The position numbers and the translations under genes were made by a program. DNA of 64,000 nt from Stereocaulon alpinum (lineage: Eukaryota > Ascomycota > Lecanoromycetes > Lecanorales > Stereocaulaceae): positions 124,001-188,000 of the forward strand of contig JAEUBA010000050.1 of NCBI GenBank assembly GCA_018257865.1, written 5' to 3'. The notes under the pieces are model-generated. The model saw only the letters and a list, made by a program, of their open reading frames with translations. It had not been told where the DNA came from and ran no database searches. Below are positions 21,138 through 32,047 of the stretch, in pieces. How positions within the stretch are numbered: position 1 is the stretch's first letter; each line of letters starts with the position of its first letter.

Positions 21138-24100
21138 ATGTCGACGCATAAACCCCACATCAACTCCACCCCTAACCATCTGCTAAACGGCTTACGTGAA
21201 ACCCTGCATGTCAACAGTTATCATGGCCACCCTCGGAGGTCTGCGACACCAATTGGCCGCCCAATACCTGCCAATACCGTTCATCTCATAAACTCCATCG
21301 AAGGAGACCTTGGCGCAGAGGAGCACCCAAGACTAGCAGTATTTAGGGGCCTATATGCGACGAGCGAGGCAAGGGTTAACCGTTTGTTCGAAGAGAAGAA
21401 CAGGGAGGGTTCAGGGATTCCAGAAAGTGCAGACGGACGAGAAGGGCAACATGACGATGAAATCGTTGAAGAGACACCCGCGCAAGGGGCCCTCTCTGCG
21501 AAGAAGCCTGTCAGGAACATTGATGAGGACGATTACGACGAATCTGACGATGAAGACGACGATGATATCAGCAATGTCTCGCCTCTCAAGTCCAAGAGTA
21601 CGAACCCCCCACACAACATGGCGCTCTCTTCGGTCGCTATGCTTCGCGACCTATCCTCAAACTCGACTCCAGCAGGTGTCAAGGCTGGACCATCTTCTGT
21701 AGCAGGGAAGACTACGGAAGAAGCGCGCAAAAAGCTAGAGAACGACAAAAAGGCAACCGAGGATGCTGCCAAGCGCAGCTTCAATACTTTGTTCTACACA
21801 CTCGAAAACGACAGAGGCTCCATGTTGGAGCAAAAGAAACTCGAAGAAGCCGAGCGGCAAGTCGATGTTGAGATGGGTGGGCATGGAACCGCAGGGAATA
21901 ATGCCAGTAGTGCAGCTGGAGGAGCTGCGCAACAAGGAACTCTAAGCCAAAGTAACTTAGGAGCGTCAAGCTTAACCCTGAAAAATCTAATCCGGCAAAT
22001 TGACGCCAAGAGAGATCACGTTCAGGCAAGCGACACTGAGCTAAGGACGTTGATGAGCGAAGTCAGAAAAAACAGGAGTAAGTGGGCAAGCGAAGATAAA
22101 GTTGGGCAGGAGGAGCTGTATGAGGCAGCGGAAAAGGTTCTCAACGAATTAAGAGCTATGACGGAGCATTCAGGCCCCTTCCTCACACGGGTCAACAAAA
22201 AGGAGGCACCGGACTATTACTCGAGTAAGTCTCGAAGAGTATACTTGTGAAAGCAGTCGCCCACTAACAGTCATGACAGTCATCAAGACTCCAATGGATC
22301 TTGGGACTATGACGAAGAAGCTCAAGATGGTCCAATACAAATCCAAAGCTGAATTCGTTGCCGACCTCAAGATGATCTGGAACAACTGCCTGCTCTACAA
22401 CGCAGGCCCTGAACATTTTCTTCGTAAAAAGGCTCTTTTTATGCGCAAGGAGACAGAGAAGCTTGTGCCTCTCATCCCAAATATAACCATCAGAGACAGA
22501 GCAGATGTTGAGGCCGAGGAACGCAGGCAGCAGAATGGCGATGCCAACCTACCCGAGGACGAAAGCAGTGACGATGATCCTATTATCGCGTCACGAGGAA
22601 GGAAGGCGCCCGGCAAAACGTCGAAGAAAGGCACTACTGCGCGCAAAGCGCCAGCTGGTGGAGCTGAGGGATCACCTGCACCGACTGCTGAGCACAAGCC
22701 AAGCCATCAACTTCCTAACGGGCTGGGTAGTAACCTCAGAAACGATCATCTTAGAGCTGATTCTGAAAGTATCTTGGACGGAAGTCAAACACCTCCGCCA
22801 GGAACCCTCACTCCCGCAGGGGTCAATGGAATCCTTGGACATAGCTCGCACCCTGATGTCATGGACATCGATGGTGATTCTTCAATCAACGGTACCGTTC
22901 CGTCGGTTGATGGGCCGAACGAAGACGACGAAAACGAGGACTTGGAGTACAAGACATGGAAGCAGGTCACCAAAAAGGACCGTGCTTTAGTCACTGCCGA
23001 ACGCCATGCCTTATTCAAAGAAGACCATCTCGACCCGGAACAACCGGCACTCAGGCGTACCAAGCAGGGCATGAGAAGATGGTTGCGAAAGCAAAAGCAA
23101 GCTGTTAGCGATGGAGCGTTAGGCAAGAAAAGTGCTGAGGTTGAGATTACTGAGAACGAAGACGCGCAGCCGAGTGGCGAAACACTGGCAGAAGGCATGG
23201 AGGGCGAAGAAGAAAGGGTTCTACCTGATTACTATGACACTATGGCAGCTATCCCAGACCTTTCAAGACGGCTCCGGTGGATTGAAGATTCTGAAGGGAA
23301 TGTTGCCGACCAGTCTGACGAGTTTCTTCGGATCCTTCCCAAAGGGCTTTTCACGTCCGGCGATAGTGTTCTGGCGCGCAAGATTGACGAAAACCTGCGT
23401 CAGATCCAGAATACACGCAAACTCACCTCAAAGATTGGAGTGGTAAAGCAGATGCAGCTGCAGTCACAGGTAGGTGCTTGTTCAATTATTAGACTGTGTT
23501 CAGAGGCTTACTGTGTGTAGATGTACCAGGGGCAATTTCAGAAGCATGAGCCTCAGCCATTCCTTGAGAAGGACGTCAAGGCCTGTGTTATTTCTGACGA
23601 GGGCCCACCGGTAGCACCTTGGGTAACCCGAGCTGCGCTCCAGCGATCGACCGCAAAGCTGCTGGTCCATGCGGGTTTTGAGGAGTTCCAGCCTGCTGCA
23701 CTTGAAGCTTTCACTGACCTAGTTGGTGACTACTTCACGAAACTTGCACGTACGCTTAACGAGTACACTCAAGCCCCAAGAATGCCAGTGGTAGGACTGC
23801 AGGGTGAGCTCACCTTCAAAGAACGGTTCACTCCCGAAGAAAACATCCTCCATGCTCTTCAAGAGAACGGGGTCGACCTTGACGCTCTCGACAGTTACGT
23901 GACAGAAGACGTGGAACGTGCTGGCACTAGAATTTCCGCGACACATGACCGTATGAAAGCTCATCTGGCTGAGAGCCTTCGTCCTGCACTTGTCGATGCT
24001 GGTCCCGACGGGTCTAACGCGTTCAACGATGACAGCGAGCAATTCATTGGCGGTGACTTTGCTGAAGAACTGGGTGAAGACTTCTTCGGATTCAAAGAAC

Positions 24101-24766
24101 TCGGTCTTGATATTGGCTTGAGCGTGCCCTTGCACCTGTTGCAGAACCGCATGCGAAATGCCAACCAAGCCCAAAATCCTAGGTAAGCTTCTTTCACCCC
24201 CAGCGCATCGTTTCACAGAGGAATTAACATCACTTAGTGCCCTCTCTTCTACCCCTCTCTCTGATCTCCCGCCACCGCCACCACTCCAGCCAATCACTAT
24301 CGACAATGTCAAAAGCCAGATCGGCCTTGTGCAGAACTTCTTCCTTGCCAAGTTACACGCTAACAATGACCAACCCCTTATCGAGGATGACGATCTACCA
24401 CAGAAGCAGCGTTTCCCCAAGCCACGTCTACCACCAACAGGTAAGATTACAAGTCCGAGGAAACGACCTCAAAAGGAGCAAGGCCCTGGTAAAGGCCATC
24501 CGCGGAAGAAGATGAAGCTGAACGACGGCGAAGCTAAGGAGTCCGGAAAGGAGGGCGAAGGTCCAAAGGGAGGCGAGAGCAGTAAAGCTGGAGAGAAGGA
24601 GAAGGAAAAGAAAGACGAGTCGGAGCCGAGCAAACCAACTACCAATGGCGTTATCACTCATTCTGCAGACCCTGTCAATGATACGATAAGCACCCCAACG
24701 TCAAAGGGAAAGCAACGGGAGACCGAAGGCGGTATGATATCGCCGGAAAGCTTGGAGGCTATGTGA
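21138..24766 (+). CDS. SPT7: SAGA complex subunit Spt7 (bromodomain and histone fold), four exons
   Basis: Structural core subunit of the SAGA co-activator in the nucleus. Exons 21138..22224, 22280..23469, 23521..24182 and 24238..24766 give 1155 residues; introns are 51-55 bp with GTAAGT/GTAGGT/GTAAGC donors. A bromodomain at about 325-425 spans intron 1: DYYSIIKTPMDLGTM, then MIWNNCLLYN with the acetyl-lysine-contacting Asn. A histone-fold domain at about 787-860 (WVTRAALQRSTAKLLVHAGF...ALEAFTDLVGDYF) is the part that pairs with Taf10 in yeast. The C-terminus is Lys/Glu/Gly-rich and disordered. Acidic runs of Asp/Glu occur near residue 130. The start ATG is the first in frame with an Asn/His/Pro-rich leader; it is less certain than the rest. 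Confidence 0.93.
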
Positions 24767-25333
24767 TTTCTCGAACACCGTGTCCTCTCTTTACGAACAG
24801 GAATCTATATGGCCTCATCGAAGGCAGCTGGGCCTCGCTAAAAGTCCCGCTACGCTTACAAATGATCGAATCTTGCATGAGGATTGGTGTAATGATAGGG
24901 CGGGGTATGTGTACAGCATGGGTCGGGTTATGACGAACTTTTTAGAGCGTTCATTGCTTTAGGGGGGGGGGGCACTATTGATGATCTTTCCTGTCCATAT
25001 TACCTTACAACGGCGTTTGGCCTGCGAAAAGGGGCTTTTTGACAGCATTTGCGCTGCATTGCATGAAGCTGGCTACGATTTGCTCTGGGCGGCATCTGGA
25101 TAGGTGGCGCTTTGCTTGTTATTGTGGCGCTGAGTTACATCCCTCTGACCCTTTGAAGGTCAATGGTTTTAGGTCGTGGCTACGGAGATGAGACTCGGTC
25201 ATGCAATGATACAAACTGCAGATTGCAATAACGACTTTTCATTGTGACATCGCTGAACGCTCTTCTTTTCAGTATCGATACATTCTATCTCGCTATGGAA
25301 TCGAGCATGCAATCGCAACCGTAACGATATTCA
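24767..25333. other. Convergent 3' intergenic region, SPT7/CCT7
   Basis: 567 bases between two stop codons. Contains an 11-base G homopolymer at 24962..24972. No gene or RNA recognised. Confidence 0.5.
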
Positions 25334-27306
25334 TCACCTCCTCGGCATACCCCTGCCTCTCCCTCTTATTGCCCTCTGCGCTGCACCAGGGGGTAAGCCT
25401 CGCTGTGGTGCTTGTGGCTTCTCTGACTCCTCATTTCCTGTATTTCAGTCAGCAAAGATACTCACAATTCCATCCCAAATATGTAGATTTGAGGAAGCGA
25501 AGGAGAGAAGAACATACTAATAGTCTCATCCACACTCAAAATCAAACAACTAGCCTCCACAGCCGCCTGAATAGCATTGATCTTGACCAAACTCGGCTCC
25601 CAAACAAACGCCTCCATATTATCTCTGACACCCTCATTATCGAAATCTACGCCCGCCCACGTATTGCCCTTTCTATGCTCGACGCGCAGTTGGGTCAGGA
25701 TGTTTGTGGCGTCGAAACCGGCGTTGTCGCAGAGTTGGCGGGGGATTATCTCGAGGGCTTTAGCGAAGGATTTTATTATCGACTGTTGTTTACGGGGAAC
25801 GGAGAGGTCGGCGGAGCGGTGGAGGTGGGCGGAGATTTCCATCTGTGGGTTTTTGTTAGATGGAGGAGGGGGAGCAGAGTGGAAGGGGAGGTAGAAACGT
25901 ACTTCGCAAGCACCACCGCCAGCGACAATGTTACGGTTCTTTATGGCGCGTTTCACTATCATTATTGCATCATGGAGACTTCGCTCTACTTCTGCAATGA
26001 ACTGCTCTGCTCCTCCTCTCAGGACCAAAGTGCATGTTTTTGCTGCAGGGCATCCTTCGAAGAAGTTGTATCTCTCGCCGCCTATTTGACGCTCCTCGAA
26101 TCGCTCGCAGGTACCTAGATGTTGGGGTTGGATGTCTGAGCATGTGGATGAGATACTGCCGCCTGTTGCTTGGACTACGCGCTCTAGATCGTCTGAGGAG
26201 ACGCGGCCAGCGCAGAAGACGTCGCGGTCTGCGAAATACCTGTGAGAACTTTAGCAATTGTCACGCCGCTTTGTCCGTGAAACTCGTACTGTGTAGCCAA
26301 ATCACCTATTGGCAATTTACTCAGCACAACCTTCGCCCCTGTCTTATACACTTCCTCCATCTTATTGTAGATGATCTGCCACTCCGCATCCACAATCGCT
26401 TGATACTCAGACACCTGTTCTACCCTCACTTCGGCATTATCTTTCTCGCTCTTCAACTCCAACTCGACATTCAAGCATACTATCTTCGGGTTCTTGAAGC
26501 TCTTCGGTTGCTGCTCGAACCCGGCGTAGGAAAATGTTTTCTTGAACGCTACACCATTGACGAACAGGGAATCTTGTAGAGCGCCACCTGTGATCTTCTT
26601 GATGCCGATGAGCTTCTCGTTGAGGTCGTCTTGATCTAGTGAAAGAACGGCATCCACAACCACTGTTACCCCGTTAGCACCGCTCCCTCCCCAAGAGCTA
26701 TATGCAAGAAAGACCCACTCTTAGTGAAGAAACCAGCATTCCGATGTATCAACTTCGAACTCATAGCCGTAGCTGCTAGCCTCCTCAAGGTCTCCCTCTG
26801 GTTTCCCTCTCTCGTCGTAACAGCAATTTCCTTGATCTTGTTCACCGCCATAGCTGACGCTCTCCTCAGTCCCTTGATGATGATCTGTGAACTGACACCT
26901 TGCTCCACATGCTCCTTGATCTCCTTCAGTATCTCCCCTGCGAGCACAACAACAGAGGTTGTGCCATCACCCACTTCAGCGTCTTGGGAGCGGGCTATGT
27001 CGGTTAGGATGCGGGCGGCGGGGTGGACTATGTCGAGGAGCTGGAAGAGAGCTAAGTTAGAGGTGTAGTACAGCCTGAGGGAGAACCACAGACTTTCATA
27101 ACAGTAGCACCGTCGTTGGTGATTGTTTGCCTGCCATTCTCATCTACGAGCAGCAGATCTCCTCCGTAAGGTCCTAGAGTACTTCGTATGGTGTCTTGGA
27201 CTGCTAGACATGCTTGTATATTGGATATGATTTGGCCTTTGCCTTGGGATGCATCGGTGCCCTCTTTCAGCACTATGATAGTGGGTGTCTGCCCGCCAAA
27301 GGACAT
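25334..27306 (-). CDS. CCT7: Chaperonin TRiC/CCT subunit eta, six exons
   Basis: Subunit of the cytosolic ring chaperonin that folds actin and tubulin with ATP. Exons 27306..27094, 27040..26719, 26662..26290, 26239..25903, 25842..25518 and 25437..25334 give 557 residues, the family length. ATP-site motifs: STLGPYGGDLLLVDE, TNDGATVMK and GDGTTSVVVLAGE, and near the C-terminus the VAGGGACEMEIS glycine loop. The eta-type start MSFGGQTPTIIVLKEG and the Arg/Gly tail (RGRGRGMPRR) agree. All introns are GT-AG; intron 1 uses the weak donor GTCTGT, forced by the conserved VMK-LLDIVHPAAR junction. The last exon was found from the frame after an 80-bp intron. A 249-codon frame on the + strand across exons 4-6 is a shadow. 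Exon 5 shows the sharpest C-ending to G/T-ending codon switch in the window. Confidence 0.94.
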
Positions 27307-27807
27307 ATTTGCGGTTGCTGCCTACTAGGCAGTGAGGAGGGGGTAGATTACCGCAGTTACCGAGTCCAGATTCGTGGTTCCCGCGACTGTCAAGGCGTTC
27401 ACTATTGGTTTCAATGATCTAGAGAAGGAAGGTCTCTGTTTGGAGGGTAGTGTTTTCAAGGCTGTAAAAAGTTATGCCGAAGCTCTCCCGACGCGTGTTT
27501 CGCGAAGACGCTAATTCTAGAGGAATGAAAGGTATCTGTGTAGATCGAGGCAAGTATGAGAACTCCGTATCCTTTGTTGCGTACTTTGATACTATACAGG
27601 ATGATTTAGTGATCATTCCACCCTTCAGTCATAGTATGAGTACATGCGTATACCCTCTGCAGGTAGCCTTACAGCTCTAGTTCCTTTGAAAATAGTCCTA
27701 CTACGCTATCTGTATGCAAAATCCCATCCGTAATGCATGTCTCGTTAAACCACGTCAGCGCAAAATTCCATGTAGTTTCGCTGTGTCCCAGGCTCTGTTC
27801 TTGGCAT
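27307..27807. other. Intergenic region, CCT7 promoter and PSE1 3' end
   Basis: 501 bases between two minus-strand genes; it must contain the CCT7 promoter. No further feature recognised. Confidence 0.5.
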
Positions 27808-30800
27808 TCATGCAAAGTAGGCCGCAACGGTCTGCTGAGTCTCCGGGCTCAGAGTAGCCATGACTTGATGTATATCGATACCTGCTGTCTGCAAAAGTTG
27901 CTTGCCAGCAGCCGCTGCCCGCTGTGCTGTGGCTGACTGTAGTGTCTCGGCTTCCAGTGCAAGGACAATTGCTACGACGCATTGTCTCGCAACATCAGGA
28001 GAAGCGAAAACTGCCGGATTGCGTCTGGACAGCCAGTCAGTACCTTATCGGTTGCAGGGGACTTCGTCCGGACTTACTGATCAATTAATTGTGCAAGGAA
28101 CATGTAAGCATAAGGCGCAGCTTCCTCGTCGTTCACCACCGGTAGCGTTGTGAGCCAATGATTCACAACATCCTGGACATTCGACACCTTGCTCGAATTC
28201 GTCTGCAAAATCTTGGCAATACTCGCGCATGCGTTCTCCGTTGCAAAGATGTGATCTTCCTCTCGCGCCTGCGGGAGCCCGCAAACTGCAAACAGCATTG
28301 GTAGGCTCTCGGCGACGAAGCTTGACCAATTGGTGCCGCCCTTTAGCGCGGCTATTCCTACGCCGTAGCATGCCGCTTGTCGATTTGCAGGTATCTCATC
28401 TTGCATACCGTCAACAAGAGGCTTTCGGATGTCGTCTTGGTAGCTCCAGCTTTGATCTCCACAAAATTCGAGCACATCATCCATGATGCACAGAGCCCAT
28501 TGCCGTTGCGTCGAGTCTGAGCTGGTAATAAAGTCATTGTAGAACGGCCTTAAGCGGGCCCACATGGGGAGGAAAGAGGTTTCTTGGTTTTTAAAGATGG
28601 TGTGGAAGGCTTTGTTCATGTCTGATAGGAGAGTCTGGTCATCTTCAATGGCGAATAGGATGTCATCGTTCTCTTCCTCGCCCTCTTCCGTTTCTTGTTG
28701 CTCCTCTGCGCGCTTCTTGACTCTTTGCTTATAGTCTTCTAGCGTCGACCGAACAGACTCGATGAATTCTCCCATGTGCTTCTGAGAGAGACAATTCTTG
28801 CCAATGACTTCCACTGATTCATAGAAGCATTGATACATTTCGGCGAGGGTGTCGATAGCAGGCTCTGCGCTTAGAACTTCAAGGACCTTTTCCACAGTAG
28901 TTCCCCAGAGTTGTTGCAGAGGTCTACTGACGCCGTGAGCTTCCTTGAAAGCGTTCAGCAGCACTGGCACGCTCTTTGCTGAAGCAACGCGTACGGGATC
29001 GTGAAAGAAGAAAGCTAAGCCGGGCAAGGAGACTTTCTCCATGATCTCCAACACGTAGGGTTCAAATGCACCCTTAAGCTGCTGTGCATAGATGACGATG
29101 AGTTCGATAGCCATATGCTTATCTTCAAGTATCGAAGTCTTGATCCCAATGACTTTGCCTTTCAAGGGAACCATCTCCCATCCCTCTTCCTGTTGAATTT
29201 TCGCAATTTGTTCATCGTCATCAAGAAGTTGGATGTCAGCTTTAGCGCTCGCAAGCTCCATCAATGGGGGCATAACCCCAGAGAGGTACGGTACAAAGTC
29301 TTGCTCCAGAACACGACACATGCGTCCCCAGCAATGCAGCAAGTATTGCGACTGAGGATCATCAGCGTCAACAATGTTTCCTACACAATGGTCAATTTCA
29401 CACGCGATACCATCTGGAAGTGTACAAAACTCGTACGCTGTATATTTCCAAGCACCTGGACTAGTTCCACTGCATCCATGCCCATGCGTTGCTTGCCAAC
29501 CGCCAATGCTAAGGGAATGCTGTTAGATTTTACAAGGCAGAGATGGCGGGTGATCGTACCGATTAGTGTAGCACATTCCATTGCTTTCGCTCGCAGAAGT
29601 CTATACTCCTTCGACTGCTCCTCTTTAAGAACGTTAAATAATAAAGGCATCAGGGTATCATAATATTTTCCAAACGCAGTCTCGGCAGAATCAGCAATGG
29701 TCGCGATTGTCGAAAGAGCTTGCTCCTGCACATAACGCTTCGGGCTCTGCAACAAGTGCAACAGTCGACTCAATAGGTCATCCAGGTATGGTTCTAGTGT
29801 GGCCTTCTCGGCCTCTTCGCAGAAGTTGACCAGAGCAGCTGCTGCATGGGACTGAATCCGAGGCTCGGGCGCATCCAGCACGGGTATGATATTTGTCAAA
29901 ACGACATGGTGATACTTCTTTTGCATTGTGTCAGCGAAGTCGGTGCTCATTTGCCCCAGAGCATTACACCCTGCCCACCTCACGCGTGGGTGAGTATCAC
30001 GAAGAGCGGGAACGACTAAGTCCAGAACTTTGTCCAGCTCTCCGATCATCAGATCTCTGCAACCCTCCGATATTGCTGAGATGGCCATGAGTGCAGCATG
30101 CCGGTCTCGCCATGCTGCTGACGATATCATTCGAGGGAGCCAGTTGAAAGTGGGTGGTAGCACAGCGCCGCCACCCAGCTTGTTTGCCAGCCGGTCCATG
30201 CACTGTTCTCCAGCCACATGATTCAGATCACTCTCTTCCACATCAAGGTCCTCTGATGCGTTCCACTCAGTCGCATCATCATCGTCTTGGCCAACGTCAG
30301 TCATGAGACTTAAGCACTGAGTAACCATATCTGAAGTGTAGGAGGGATCTTTCTTGCACAAGGCTGAAGCATAGTCTGCAAATGTGCCCATAAGCTCTAG
30401 TGCGTTTTGTCGAGTCATATCGCCGAGTTCCTTGTCCGCTATTACAGTCATGCTGAATTGGACCAGAACGTGGAAGAGGTGTTTGAACATCATCGGCGCT
30501 TCTTCCGCAAGCTCTATCAAAGACATTAGGGCTTTCGATAAGTTGTCCGAGTCTCCTGACTCCTTTAATGGTGGAAGGATGTTGAGGATTTCTGGGACCA
30601 AGGAGTAGTATTTCTTCTGGGCTTTCTTTTGGACCGATATGAAGAATGAGGAGAAGGCCTCCATTGCAGCGATCCTGACCTGGTGCGCCTTTAGTGATCA
30701 TCTCACCGTACAAATTCTGCTACTTACGGTGACTTCGCTATCTTTGAAGCCTTTCGTGAATGCGGCCAAAACGGTTTCCTCGTGCTGTTTTTCTATGATG

Positions 30801-31448
30801 CCCGGCGTCGTAGTAAATATTCGGAAAGCTCCTTCTCTCTGGCCTGGATCTTGAGATTGACTTGCCACGAAGAGGACTTGTAGAAGCTCTGGCCAATTCT
30901 CGCCTACGTATTTCCAGACATCAGTCGATTTGTGCGCATCATGCAGGCTCCCAAGCATTCCGAGTCCACTTACCATCATCTGAGTATTGTCTCGCGACTT
31001 CGGCAACAGCATCGCCAATCTTGTGTCTGACGTCTGGTAGAGTCTCGCTCTGTAGACATTCTAGCAACTTTTGCCTTATAGCCGCTTTCGCTGGTGGTTG
31101 CAGTAGCATAAACTGCTCTTTCGACTCTTGCTCCTCTCCAGCTACCCTCCTCGTCTTTGTAGACATTCGCCGGAACAAGACTGCAGCAAATGATCGAGTC
31201 TATGCGTAGGATACTAGTTAGCATACCGGGTTTGATTCGTACAGCCGTAGACGCGATTTGCATACTGGTGCATCCCGAGAGTGTTGCATCTGCTCTACCA
31301 GGCCCATAAGTAACACGTCAGGCCGTGCCACAAACCATTCATTGTTGAGCTGTTCCTCGGCATGTGACCGCACTTGGTTGTCTGGTGAGGACAAGTTCTG
31401 GAGGAGTGTTGCCAAGGCTTCTCCGACCTCGGGCGGCAGTACAGACAT
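27808..31448 (-). CDS. PSE1: Importin beta-3 / karyopherin Pse1 (Kap121, importin-5 family), seven exons
   Basis: Nuclear import receptor that carries ribosomal proteins, histones and other cargo through nuclear pores with Ran-GTP. Exons 31448..31266, 31199..30974, 30903..30728, 30679..29560, 29508..29437, 29380..28078 and 28024..27808 give 1098 residues, the usual size. The importin-beta N-terminal helix pair reads NQVRSHAEEQLNNEW, then AVLFRRMSTKTRR across intron 1 (branch TGCTAAC). HEAT repeats fill the protein, for example LRDTHPRVRWAGCNALGQ and PRIQSHAAAALVNFCEEAE. SQYLLHCWGRMCRVL follows the 72-nt exon 5. The acidic stretch ETEEGEEENDD near the C-terminal third fits Kap121. The last exon (NPAVFASPDVARQC...) ends in AAYFA. 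Frame and conservation support all six introns. Confidence 0.94.
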
Positions 31449-32047
31449 CTTGAGACTTCTGTATCTGTCTCGTGCGGTCTATAGGAATGACAGTGGGAAG
31501 GTTGCAAACAATGCGCGTCGGTCAACAGAGGGTCCAGTGACACAATAGAAGCAGCAGTTGTGCCCTTGCTCTCTGTTAGGCGGGCTTCCAGATGGTCGCG
31601 CCAGCCCGGATCAACGATTGGTTTTTGGGTGTTGGGTTTTCAAACAGAGGCAAGCTCTAAGAGCCAGTGTTGTTGTCCCTGCCAAGTGGGATATGGGAAA
31701 GATTTTAATATTTTTGGCGTGACAATCTTAGCCCTAAGATAAAAGTACGCGCCCTTTGGGCCAGGGTTCGTTCCGCACTAAAAGCCCCTGCAAGAGCCCC
31801 CTCGCCCCCAAGCACCACGCCCTACGCCCCGCTTGATTATGCAGGGTGTCGTGGGTGTTTAGGTACAGCTCGGAAGTTGATTATTTTCCGTTTGGAAACC
31901 CTACCAAGATTCTATGCTCTCAAAAGGCATAATGCTAAATTACAATAAGCTGTCGAGACTGTCAGAGAAGAAGTAGAAGCTTGGCGTAAGGAGGTGCTAG
32001 CACTACGGTAGAGTTACCAAGCAAACGAAGGGGTAGCAAGAGAATCA
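31449..32047. other. Intergenic region, PSE1 promoter and CBS-PB1 3' end
   Basis: 599 bases. A CCAAT box on the minus strand (CCAATCG, near 31613..31619) lies about 165 bases upstream of the PSE1 start and could bind the HAP/CBF complex. Near 31945..32012 a + strand frame reads like a fragment of a coiled coil (AVETVREEVEAWRKEVLALR) then stops; it may be a relic. Confidence 0.4.

Noticed and set aside
25369..26118. A 249-codon open frame on the + strand across CCT7
   Set aside because: It lies antisense to exons and introns of a clearly conserved chaperonin gene, has no recognisable domain, and its openness follows from the C-rich and G-rich codon bias of the true gene.
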